DNA of 64,000 nt, taken from assembly GCF_037975245.1 (NCBI RefSeq), contig NC_092579.1, positions 3,248,001-3,312,000 on the forward strand. The letters are read 5' to 3'. This document shows positions 1 to 11,901 of this stretch, in pieces. A model generated the notes under the pieces. It saw only the letters and a program-made list of their open reading frames with translations. It made no database searches and was not told where the DNA came from. Every line of letters starts with the position of its first letter. Positions within the stretch are counted from its first letter, which is position 1. This DNA is from Apostichopus japonicus. Lineage: Eukaryota > Echinodermata > Holothuroidea > Aspidochirotida > Stichopodidae. A program made the position numbers and the translations under genes.

Positions 1-2530
1 TAACCGCCGACTAAACGAATTAATGTTGGTGGACAGATAAAAGTACAGGACTGTTTATACCATGAAGAAAGAGTAAAGCAGACACACTTGAAATCCTTCA
101 AGCAGAGATCACCCTGTCTGGAGAACACTTGTATTAGGTAGTATGTACTTTTTTATTGACAAGTCCTACCGTTTAAAGTACAAACATGCCATTGCTTTTG
201 GTACTAACTGCACTGTATGTACAGTAAGTATAAACACTCATCATTTAGTTCCATATTGTACTTAATATGGAATATGTAACACAAAACACAGACTTTGGCT
301 ACCAATAAGCCTGTGTGAACCATGTACAGTACCTGTTACTGCATTCTTCCAAGGATGACAAAAATCCATTTTGCCCACAACCTCATTTCCATGGTAATAC
401 ATCTTTTTGATACATGTTTACATACTACAGTATAGTTTCTCTGGGATACAAATATGTATAGGCCTATTCACTCTATATATGCAACGTGCTCCTTTAACCC
501 TAAAGGTGATTAAATGCTGGTTAATTAACTTTGATGTTGATGCTGAGGGCAAAGTTCAATGGTATAATCTCCACTGAAAATGCTATGAAACTCATCATAA
601 CTGAAAGATACCGTAGTGCACTGTAGTGCACTAATGGGATCAATGGGTGAACCTCAACAGTACCACTATATTTGTAGCTCTTGACAAATTTTTAATGTGT
701 TTTTAATATCACAATATCCTTTGTAATTTTGTCTCTGGTTTGTGTTTATACTGCCTAAAGAGCCCCCCTGCATTATATGATCTTATAATACTTAAGTAAC
801 TTAAAGTATTTTAGATGGGTCAATAGTTAAAGGGTCAGCCTTCTTATGTCCAGATACCCAAACTACAGTATGGTACTGTCGGGTGATGAAACTTCCCACA
901 ATCAGATATAATTGTCTTATAAAACTTTACCAATTTCAGTCAAGACACTGCGTAAAGGAAGCATTTTTAAAAGTTGTAAGGTGACAGGTACAGTAAGCTC
1001 ATTGGTCACAGTACTTTAAAATAATGTTAATTTACTCAACATGTTGATCCACGGATGTTGCCCATTTCCTGGCCATTGCTAAATTTTACTTTCCCATTCC
1101 CATTAAAAATCTATCATTTATGCATCCCAGCACTTGTATTTTGGATGTGATCTTAATCCACTCAAATCCAGGTTATGAAGGAGTGAAGAATATTAAATGG
1201 TGTTGCAATGCAACTTGCAATTTAGCAATGCTTCTATTCAACATCATTTCACAACATTAACAGTAGTGATGGTTAAGTCTCAACTGATCCTTATATACTT
1301 CTACTGCGGTATAAATAATTAAAAACCATAGTTGTACTGTACTTGTAAAAATAAAAAATATAGCCATTTACTAGTGCAATTTGAAAGTTAAAAACTTGTG
1401 TGAAAGGTCTCCAAAATTTAATTTCAAACTCCCTTTAATGAGGAACAGTTCTAAATTCTGGCAATTCTTTAAAAAACCCATCAATTTGTTGTCAATATTA
1501 CTTGTCATTCCCACAACAGTTTTTCAACCAGAATCTCATTAATGCATGGTGCCTGATTCTCGAAATAATGCTTTTGATGACCTTTGCCCTTGAGTCAACA
1601 CTTCATTCGCCTCAAGGCGACCTGTATCATGCAATGCCATGGCTTTCCTACCATATATAATTAAGCCAGACTTTGTACATTGATCATTCTTTTAGAAGGA
1701 AGTGCAAAATTAGTCTCAATCTTCACATGGTTCAACCTTCAAAGCTTTACGGAAACCATGGTTAAAAACAGTTAATTGCTCGTATTTAACATTAGACCTG
1801 TGTGTAGCATGCTAGATCAGTAATAATTAAACAGATTTCTTCGTTGGGAAACCGCACAGAGCTTTCCATTTCAATAGTCACGCTCAAAGAATACTGTATG
1901 TCTTTTCAAAGGGGTGGCTTTATTCTTAATGTTCTTCAGTTTTGACATTTATACTGTGTAGACTATTACAGTACTAGCACATGTGAATTAAATTTACTGC
2001 TCTTTTCATGTCAGCATAGGGATGTACATGTATGTAACCCTCTGGACATTTCAGGCTTCCAAAGAGTGTCCAGAGGATTAAACTAGAATTATTTCATTTG
2101 CCAGACCAAGTCATTGAACTGAATGAGTACAGTAGCAAGGTTTCTAGCCGACTTTACTGGTTTCATTATTGCCAAAGAGACAATCAACCACTCTAATGTA
2201 CTCATGTATTAAAACACTGTTTGGATTGGTGGTTGACTAAATTGTTTAATATAAATCTAGATCTATATGTGCAATTTTTACCTTGCTAACCTTTTGTTCT
2301 CATTTCATCTCAGTCTACTTGTCACCAACCATTGCTTTTGTTTTGTATCCCTTATAACGATAAGTTAGTGGACTCCCTGGTCCACCTTCACACTCTTGGA
2401 CCACAATATAAATTGAATAGATTAGCCGGTCATTCATGTACAGTCCACCAGGGCTACTGTACATACAGTATTGTATACAATGAGAGGGAATATTAATTTA
2501 AAGCTGGTATAGAATGCAAAATGCTAGCCT
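1..2530. other. Non-coding AT-rich DNA
   Basis: No convincing exon, RNA gene or element. 'Tacagta'-rich AT sequence. Probably an intron or 3' flank of the FKBP gene, which continues leftwards. Confidence 0.5.
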
Positions 2531-2814
2531 TTAAAGGCAGTCGGTATAGGCCCCAAATTATAGCACGCTATAATTGATAGAAGTTGTCAAAAAGTACTTT
2601 CCTGGAGGTCTTTATTATCCAAATTGTTCTCACACATTTTTAAGGAACACACAAGATGACTGAATTTCCCAGTGAGGAAAATTTCCTCGGAAGTTGTAAC
2701 ATGGAGGTCTGTTTTTACCTCCATGGTTGTAATAAAAACCATTTAAGAATTTTGACCAAAGGTGACCATAATTGAATATCTAGCATGTTTGGCCCCTATG
2801 GAGCATACCTTTAG
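2531..2814. mobile_element. TTAA-flanked terminal-inverted-repeat mini-element, copy 1
   Basis: Ends read TTAAAGGCAGTCGGTATAGG and, inverted, TAAAGGTATGCTCCATAGGG, giving imperfect inverted repeats with a TTAA (right end decayed to TTAG) target site. A diverged second copy lies at 50632-50882. It has no coding capacity. The TTAA target fits piggyBac or Kolobok; neither transposase is present. Confidence 0.6.
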
Positions 2815-5800
2815 GTGTGTACATGTATAGTTAAATTTGATACCACAGACAACATTCAAATGAGATTTTTAAAAGAGAACTGTTGCCTGATCAGTCCAAT
2901 CAGAATCAGCTTTGGAGGTTGTCATCCAGGGCCCAACTAATTGTTTACATCAAATTCAAAAAGCATTTTAACTAAATACACAACAAAAATGATAAATTTG
3001 TATACTCTTTGGAGATACTGAAATATAAACAGAAAAAAATAGTGGCAGGCCTATGATTCACATGAAAGAAATCTCTTTTTGTGGCACAAAGAGGGTCAGG
3101 TGTTCTATTCTCCAAACCTACACATCTCTCCTACAGTATATATATCCACAATTGGCCATTCTTTGCTGTTCCGCTACACTGTTTTTCAGACAAACAAATT
3201 TGCTGACATTCTGCCAACTACAAAGTTATTTGACAAAAAACCTTAAAAATTTGCCCCTGTCAAAATGTGTCGATAGCTGTGTCCCTAATTTGCATTTTGC
3301 AGACAATGATACAGCCACGTAGTCTGTGTATAATATTACCATATCACCCGTTGATGAAGGTGTGCTGTACCAGCATCTCAAGTTGTAGTATTGCATGCCA
3401 CTCTATGTTAAAGGCCACTCCAGTAGTATCGCCCTGGAATATACCCTACAAAGTCAATTAACTGTCACTTCCAACACCAACACCAAAAATCAGTGACGGA
3501 AGGTCTCAGTAACTGAATGATCCAAGGATGATTCCAAAATCGCGAAAGATGGTTGTAAAATTCCAGACGAAAAATTCGCGAAATATTACGTGTAGTCTAC
3601 TTCCGGGTGGTAGATACGGAAGGAGGAATTAGTGGGCGTTGCCCAGGGAGCGAGGGCGTAGTGCTAACATATTTCCAAATGTGTAGTTAGGTAGACAGGA
3701 AAGTGCAATTGTGGAGTGGGAGACAGGTAAGAGAGGAGCGAAGTAAATCATACCGTTTTGGGTATTAATTCATGAACGACAAGTGCTACCTTCTAGAAGG
3801 AGTAAGAACGCGTACCGTACCTGAAGTGACCGTCAACAGTGCGGTGAAAAATTCGACCAATTGTCGTTTTAAGATACAGTATATATAGGAGTGTGGAGAC
3901 AGGTAGGTAAGGGCATCTGGTTAATTAAGCATTATTGCATCCAATGGCAACCTCATGCGCATATATTCCCACTCTGCGAGCAGTTTCCGTTTGTTGTCTA
4001 ATTTGACTTACACAATGTCTGGGGAAATTTCTTAGCTTAGTATTTTAAACAGTTAGGGAAGGACAGTACAGTACTTTGGCAGACTGTTAGAAATTTTTAT
4101 TTTAACATGCTAAAATTGACGGATAAATATATTAATAAATTGATATGCAAATGAGGATTTACTAGGTACAGTATGAAAGTGAAGCACTACGTCTAGGCTG
4201 TGCTGGTGTATCGGTGTCTGTGTGTGTGTGTTTCTTGAAACTACACATTTTCTCTATGGTTTACACACCTGTTGTGTTATTAATTCTGTCACACTAGTAC
4301 ATATTTCCTGTTCAAGTAAACTTGTTTAAATACAAAAGGTGGAATGCTTCAGTAAGTTCGGTGCAGCTGAACAAGATCGCTAGGGTATGATACCAGACTC
4401 ATTGTAATAGCACCATTCTCTGTCTTCCATTACATTAACTCTATTGTTATAACGACTAGATACATGCCTATACATAGCACCTAAAATAATTCCCTGAAAA
4501 CTGAGTAAATAGCTCCTGAAGAGCTATGTATATATTGGTGATAGTATCACAGAGCTTAAAGTGCTAACCTTTATATCTCTAGAGTCAATATTTATTTATT
4601 CACTCTACTGTATGTAGCATGTTTGTCACATACCAGCAGCTAAATTACACATAAAATAACCTTAAAGAATTAAGGGAATATCCCTGATAAACCAGAATCT
4701 GAAATAATCATAAAACTGCTTCCATGAACAAACGTTCCTTAATCGATACTGTGAACCCTGTCAATCCCAAGTATGTGTTTAATCTCAATAACTGTAATAA
4801 CAAGTGTTCTTGTTCAAACTATTCAATAAATATGAGTAGTATGCATAATTATTAGTATTGACATCATGTCATTCATACTGTTGCTACATGTTGTTATTAC
4901 ACAATAAATCTAGCTCTACATACCATGTTTCTCAAGACAATATCTCAAGTTATTTTATCAATCTAGTCTTCAAATTTCATGTACAGTATCAATAACAGTT
5001 CTTCTAACTTATCTTCTTTTCATGTATTTGTTTCCTTTCTTTAGATATACCATCTTAAAAAATTAAAATACGGTTAACCTATACTGACCTTAAACTTCCA
5101 TTACTTTATGTGGGGTAACTACAAAGTACAATTGGATGCTTCTTTTTGCTTTTTTAAGTGGCTTCCTGATACCACCTGAGAAATTTGTGAGCCAGGGGCA
5201 ACTTTTCACAGATCTATCTTGGGCCTTTTGAGCCCCGAACCTGGCAATGTAAATTAATTCTTGCACAAGATATATATATACAGTGTAGAAAAAAGGTTAA
5301 CAGCGCACCCAAGTAAAGCCTTCCACAAACCAGGCAAATTACAAACATTTCCAAACATAAGGTACAGCACAAGATGTTATTTACCCAGTACAGGTACAGA
5401 CCAGTAATATCATAACAGATCTATGGTAAATTTACGGAGTCACCCAGTCACAATTCAAATGAAATACATTTAGCATCTAGGGGGGATGAGAGGTTGATTT
5501 ATGGCACACTCAGAAAAACTATGGCAACTTTTACTCATCGCAAGATGAATGCCTAGACTAATTAACTGTACCTTCCATAGAGTACGTCCATAAACTTATG
5601 AAATTCTGGGCTTTTTATGTAGAAATTTCTTCTCTTACTGTAAGAAATGGGGGCTGTTTCAGTTTGTATTAAAATATGACACCTTGTAATTAATTTCATG
5701 AGTGCAATGCATCTGAAATTCCAGTGGTCAGCCTCTAATACTGGGTTTTGTCATTTTAAAGCAATCATAAATAAATGTAATTAAGTAAGAATACAGTGGG

Positions 5801-7894
5801 AATTTTGCTTCACTTGTTAACTTGGACACTTGACAAATAGTTCAGCTGCAATATCCTAACACACACACGCACACACAAATTTATGGAAAGTGATGATTTG
5901 GATTAAAAATGTACAAAATAACACGGAACATCTGTGACTTCACGTAAAAGACATTGAAAGATATATCATGATGGCAGATATTTGCTAATAAACTGCAAAT
6001 GTGGCTTCCTACAGTATGCACTGCTACATAACTGAAAAAATCCTGGAAAATCCCATGCTTTGTTTAGTCTGTAAAAGTAGTCTAAGACATTATTAGCACA
6101 ATATCTAGTAGGACAAAGCTGAAGAGATACATTTCCCACATGTGACAATGTTGACAATTTTTAAGTTCTTAGAAATGAATGACACAGTGTTACCACAGTC
6201 TTCCCAGTGAACTCAATTAATTTACATTGTGCAATAGGCTGTACAAAATTCCTCACAAGCTCGTTTTCTGATGTTTGTCCAAGTTAAATAGCTTAAAGGT
6301 GAACATTTGCAACTAATCAGCAGATTAAATAACAGATGATTTTGCTACTGTAGATAAGTACAGTAAAGACACTTTGACAAGATCTTGATAGACCCAGAAG
6401 AAAAGTGTGAAAAACATTTTGTCTCACATCTTAGTACTTCCATAAGTAGTTGAAACAGCATTTTGTTTTAATTTTAACTACATATTTGTACTTAGTCAGG
6501 CCTTTGCTGGTCAATAATGTTAACCAACTGGAAGCATAGCAGTTCATTATTTTTCCTTGAAGCCTATTTCCAAAATGGTTATGATTTTTTTTTTTTTTCT
6601 TTCTTCAGAATTGAACCAATCGATCAGTATTTCTCACTACTTTTCAATTATAAAAAAAAAATTGAAAACTGACCGGGAATGTTTAGTCAATGGAAAACTA
6701 GGAAAGAAATTGATGGCTAAAATGGGATTTGAACTGGTCAGTGACCTCTGATTGACCAGCTTAGCTCTTACTTGGTAGAGCACTGGGCTTATAACCCAAA
6801 GGTCGCTGGTTCGAAAATTTCCCGCTCTAGTCATACATTTTTTTGCTCCTTTCCACTCCCCATATTTTTGTGAGATTTCTTCATATTTGAGCACTATTCG
6901 CAGTGCTTACTGGGACTACCTCTGTCTATGTGTACAGGCCCTTTAACATGAACTTTATGTAGCTTCTAGTACTAGCATTATTGTAGCAACACCCACACTT
7001 CTTACAGTATACATGTATTATTCAAACACAGGAACTGTTAGTGTGAGGTTACTGCTACTGTCAATAAAACATTAACATACCAGCACCTTACCATAAGAGG
7101 TTATTGCATCTTACATAAAGTTCGTCCTTCATATGCAATTAAATAGTTGTACAGTAGCTTAAATAATATCGAGCATGCTCAAAGATCAGAACTGAATAAG
7201 TAGTCCTACAGTAACAAGTCAATTTTTATCTGAAATTATCACTCCCAGATGTTGGGTAATTACTAATATATTGTTGAGACTGAATCACTAGTCACTGAAA
7301 ATTTGTAAATATTAGTGATGACACTACCACAGAAATTAGAAACATGTAAGTTTTGTGTGTATGCCCCTGGCTAGGCCTATATGGCCAGCTTTGTTAACTA
7401 TTTATAAGTTGCACTGTATCTGTAGATTATCTGCTCAGAATATCAACTATAGGATCATATTTAACGGTGGAAGTCCTATGATGACGACATTGACCATTTT
7501 TAGAAGTCAATGCAGGCATATTGGCATTTATAAGGGTTACTAGAGTCATTGCTCAGTTTGTAGTTTTACATGTATACAGATTATGGCGAAAATGTGAATA
7601 ACTAATCTTTTCAGAATATAAATATCAGGGCTATACAATAGTTATTGAGAATGATGTGCTGAAAAGTGAAAGCGTTTAACTTTAAAGGCTTAGTCCTACT
7701 CCTTGGTAATTGGTGGGCTTATAGATTGTTAGAACTAGATAGGCCTACTGTAGATGCTTAGATGGACATTCTTGAAGGGAAAAAAACGTGGACATCATTG
7801 TGCAAAGGATATTTTGCAAAGCTGTATATAAGAACTCTCTAGTTTTACTACTAAAATCTTTTTTTTTTATCATGTTTTTCTTTGTTAACCTCAC
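2815..7894. other. Mostly non-coding; likely FKBP intron 1
   Basis: Apart from the tRNA-like sequence, it holds short CA and T runs and a more CpG-containing patch at about 3,540-3,830 that could be a promoter for an unseen transcript. No FKBP second exon was recognised. Confidence 0.45.
6757..6832 (+). repeat. tRNA-like sequence (tRNA pseudogene or tRNA-derived SINE head)
   Basis: Contains an A-box-like stretch (TAGCTC...TTGGTAGAGC), an anticodon-arm-like stem-loop (TGGG CTTATAA CCCA, nominal anticodon TAT) and a B-box-like GGTCGCTGGTTCGAA. The T-stem and acceptor stem do not pair, so a functional tRNA is unlikely. Confidence 0.4.
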
Positions 7895-8046
7895 CTCCAA
7901 AATTTCTGCGGCGGCTCTGTGGCTAGGAATCCCGTGCAGTGTACAGTAACATCATTACCTTTGGAAACAGAAGCAGCGCCTGGCTCGGCTGCTTTAATTA
8001 GCTCCTTCGTAACACCGGAGTTACCCAAAGCCTGCGGTCCGCTCAT
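7895..8046 (-). CDS. FKBP-type peptidyl-prolyl isomerase, first coding exon (partial gene)
   Basis: An open frame of 152 nt starts at the ATG (MSGPQALGNSGVTKELIKAA) and ends in phase 2 at donor GGAG|GTGAGG. The stretch KGNDVTVHCTGFLATEPPQKFW aligns with the N-terminal beta strands of FKBP12-class proteins of the fungal/plant-like form that read DEVTVHCTG...KKFWST. FKBPs isomerise X-Pro bonds and bind FK506 and rapamycin; the catalytic pocket would be encoded by later exons. I searched 1-7,894 by eye for the expected PGQKPF, GWDEGV and GGFPAWG segments and found none, so the rest of the gene is probably left of the window. An internal in-frame GT (SK|GTAATG) could act as an alternative donor. 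Confidence 0.72.
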
Positions 8047-9155
8047 ATTTACTATTTTATACTCAACGCAGTTGTCTAATGCCTTTAGAAAATAAGAACT
8101 TATGAATGATTTGTTTACTAGTTTTGAAAAACTACTGTACGACTGCTATGACGATAAACAGCAACTTTCTGCTTTCAACTGGGTTCTGCAAATATGCAAT
8201 CAGTGGTCGTGGAGTTCACCTCTGCTGGTGTAGTGTGATTGTTTCACACGCTGTATGTGGCATATCCTAACTGTATTAGCGCCTACGTTCTGGCCTTACG
8301 TGCAATTTGATGGCGCTTGCTAAAAACACAAAAGCCGTACTTTTGAAGGCGTATTTCTGTACTCAGTTTCATATTATGATATTAGCCGTTAATTATCAGG
8401 CGAATGATGCTTGACTGCCCTCTTCAATAATTGTGTCATTACACACGGTTCACTGAATAAATAAAGTTGCTGAATAAACACTTCGAAAACTCGTTATTAT
8501 AGCAGAATTTGGCACATGGGTACACAAATAACACTAGATACAAAACCATGTAAAATGCAAGCCGTTTTGGTGGGAAGCAATACGGAGTAGAATTATACCA
8601 TATGAGGTATAATTATATCATATTTGATCTGTGGTTTACTACTTTTAGTCAGTTTCGTTAGTGAAAAATAATTAATTCCCCATATCAAGGACCTTAATGG
8701 GAACAATCTTAACACAGAAACTTCAAATATTATTGCAATTCTTAGACTATTACAAAATTTAGTCATCCAAAGCATTCTTAAAAATATTTTAGAAAGGACT
8801 CCGCGACTCAGGCAAATAGTATACTGAAAAAAGAATTTATTCTTCTGCAAACTATCTGCAACTTAGCTTACAATGACCTATAGTGTTCCTCCCCTTTGAA
8901 ACACCAAAAAAAAAAAGTCAAAAGTGAAAGGAAAATTATCACATCCATTTCGGTGTTTGTATACATCAAAACAAATGCCTGGGCTTAAGTCACCATGTTT
9001 AGTGTCTTTATTGTTATGCAATATTATGGAATGTACATGCGGTAATTAAGCTATATAGCCACTCTTTATTGTACCAATGTAAGACGTTTAATTACTCGTC
9101 TGTTCATACGCTCAAATATATATAAAAAGAAGGAACGGAATTCAGCTTCTTTGTA
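8047..9155. promoter_or_regulatory. Presumed 5' flank of the FKBP gene
   Basis: Upstream of the FKBP ATG; a TATAAAA lies about 10 nt before the ATG, too close to act as a TATA box for it. CpG is higher in 7,900-8,350 than around it. No other feature was seen. Confidence 0.3.
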
Positions 9156-9163
9156 TACTTGAC

Positions 9164-9461
9164 CAGGCGCGTAGCCAGGAATTTGCCAAGGGAGGGGCGA
9201 AACTGTAGATTCGGCATTGCAAACTATCTAAGCGTAGCGCCACCATGATTGGCGCGGAGCGTACAAGAAAATTTTGGCTGAAAATGCCTCCCAGATTGCT
9301 GGAAAAGGCACTTCCCAGGCCTTGTAAGTTGCATCTTAGCATTTTCTCTTTTGAAAATACTAGCGATATCATAAAAACATTAAAATTTTTTTTTTTAAAA
9401 TATGCTCAAGGGAGGGGGCGGCTGCCCCCTTCGCCCCCCCCCCCCCTTGGCTACGCGCCTG
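9164..9461. mobile_element. hAT-type non-autonomous element with 8-bp target duplication
   Basis: Terminal inverted repeats CAGGCGCGTAGCCAGG and TTGGCTACGCGCCTG are flanked by identical 8-bp duplications TACTTGAC (9156-9163 and 9462-9469). At 298 bp it encodes no transposase. It carries, in reverse orientation, the ~100-bp internal module shared by seven other sites in this window. Confidence 0.85.
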
Positions 9462-10297
9462 TACTTGACCTACATTTAATTCTCCTAGAACGTTCAATGG
9501 GATTCCAAAGCTGAGTTCGTATTCGTGTAGGCGGAGCTTACCAGGACTTTTTGTTTTTGGCTTCGTGATTGGCTCTTTAGAGCAAAATTGGTAATTAATG
9601 GTATTATTTTAGGGGTGTGCGCACTTTCAACCAATCAACAGTTAGTGTATAACATATAGTCTCGTCACAATTTAGATCCCGATAAGCCGCATTCGAATCA
9701 GAACTTTCTCAAAATGATTATTTCATTATCTGCCTTTGATTTTTAAGTGCAATTCTAACTTATTTACGATTCATGAAACTTCCCTATTTCATAACATGAT
9801 TCGACATTAATTTGAGGGAGAAAAAAAAAAAGGGATTTAGTCAGAGAAAATCAATATCCTCGAAATATAATAGTAGGCCCATTCGTTTACTTGCAGTGAT
9901 CAAATCTGTAGAAGTTTCAAATATTTTAATCGCCGCCTCCATGACAAGGTCCACGAGAACCGGTCCTTCTACTCGAAGCTACAGGGAGTCCAATAGCACG
10001 AATACAATTATAAAGACATTACTTTGATGTGCCAGGCGATCGAATTGTCAAGATCCTCCCCAGCCGCAGTTTCCAACACATGCATGTCTTGGTCATACAG
10101 AATAGTATGATGTGGTTTGATGCAGAAATTGTTACAGCATTTTTGTACAGAAATCAAGTTCAGCCACCGGAAGACCCTTTTAGTTGACATTTTAGTTGAA
10201 CCTTTTAGTTGACCTTGCTTCAATCACATCTGTTTATTTTGTTGCATGTCGGCTGATATTAGTTGGCCTACGGCAGAAGTACCCAGATTCCCTCTAT

Positions 10298-10788
10298 CAT
10301 GGGCGCAGATCCAATTTGTCTTGACCAAACGCTGCATTTCAAATTCCCCTGTATTGAACTTTGGCGCAGTTTGATCCAGCATTGTGCAAATGACATGCAG
10401 CAGTTCTCATTTTGTTATATTTATCCACAGTTGTTAAATATTGGACGGAATCGCATTTGCGGTACTCTATAATTGTTTTCTGGAGAGGACCCCACCCAGA
10501 CCCATGGTATACGAAAGTCTTCTTGGATTATTTGTCGCCTGATTTTTTTTTTATGCAGACGCCCATGCATTTCCCCAAACTAATTTCCAAGCCATGAGAA
10601 CCAAAATTAAATGAGGTTTAAAAGCATCATTGGGTCTGGGATGTGTTATTCCGGCGATCTGGGAGGTATATTTGCCAAAATATTCTTGTACGCTACGCGC
10701 GAACCCGTGGTCGCGCTAAGCTTAGATATATAGTTTTAGAGAAGAGACACGCGTCCCCACCATTATCCAAGACTGCTCTGCGTCCATG
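10298..10788. mobile_element. Probable hAT-like element, diverged
   Basis: Ends CATGGGCGCAGATCC and (inverted) CATGGACGCAGAGC resemble each other. Flanking octamers CCCTCTAT and CCCTATAG are only a partial match. It contains the shared module at 10,633-10,728. Boundaries are tentative. Confidence 0.4.
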
Positions 10789-11255
10789 CCCTATAGCGAA
10801 ATAACTATAACAGTATAAGCACACTGCAGTCATGAGCACATGGCCTGTTATGTTGATTGTGATCGTTTATCACTTATCTCATTCCCTTCACTCTATAGTC
10901 GATTGCTGTTTTTGTAAATTTGGGTAAAATAGACAATTATGTAATTGGGCTCCCTTTTTGCAAATTTTTCCTGAAGTATATTATGAAAATGAAAATAAAA
11001 TTGTTCTTTTCTCCGAAACTTCCTTGGTTCCCTTCATATTCTCCTGGGCCCTATCCTCAGTGTTCAACCCCCCCCCCCCCCCTACTCTCTTAAGGCTGAT
11101 ACCTTCTCAGTGAGGGTGCCTTTGAGGGTGGTAGTAAAACGTTTTTTGAAGTTGAGCAAATAGGCGATCAATAATATGTTTCAGCCTATCTCGGGGCATC
11201 ACTTATGATGCCCTTTCAGCTGTGATTGTTTCTCGTACATATCTAGTCCAATGGC

Positions 11256-11893
11256 CAAGGGCGGCGGAACCGGGGGGCACAGGGGACACGTGCCCCCACT
11301 TTTCCTCAGGTTAAAAATGTGTCCTTTTTCTACATAAAAATTGAGGTGTCTCAAGTGAGCAAGAGGCTAGGGAACCAGAATGAACACTCGGGAAGGGCCG
11401 TTTCCGGCCATCTTAGGGGTTTGTAAAAACCAAAAATTTTCTTGTACGCTCCGCGCCAACCGATGGTGGCGCTCCGTTCAGATAGTCGTGCATACAACTT
11501 TGCAAATCTTTGCTACGCCCCTGACTTTTAATGAATTTCTGTGGGTCAAACTCAAAGCTATTTCGAATGAAAAAAAATGTTAAGATATAAACAAGAAATA
11601 ATGTCTAATTCGGAAGATTCCTACACTAGCAACAAGCATGATATCACCTCATTTTGGCTCAAAAGAAAACTTGTTTCCCAATTTGCACATTGGATATTGC
11701 AGTACTAGTATGCATATTTTCTTTGAGGGGGGGGGAGGGGGGCTTGATGGAGTGATGTGTATACGCATATAAGATAATACAATAAGAGTTATAAAGGGTA
11801 CTAAATATAAAGCTGCATCAGTGCAATCGAATTTCTGCAAAGTGCCCTTTAATGTCGGTGCCCCCCAGATTAAAAGTGCTTCCGCCGCCCTTG
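11256..11893. mobile_element. hAT-type non-autonomous element with 8-bp target duplication
   Basis: Ends CAAGGGCGGCGGAAC and GCTTCCGCCGCCCTTG are inverted repeats flanked by CCAATGGC on both sides (11248-11255 and 11894-11901). It is 638 bp with no transposase frame and carries the shared module at about 11,390-11,505. Its termini differ from the 9164 element despite the shared interior. Confidence 0.85.
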
Positions 11894-11901
11894 CCAATGG
11901 C

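Noticed and set aside
10008..10223. 71-codon minus-strand frame resembling a retrotransposon gag
   Set aside because: Resemblance too vague; lies next to hAT-like repeats with no supporting motifs.
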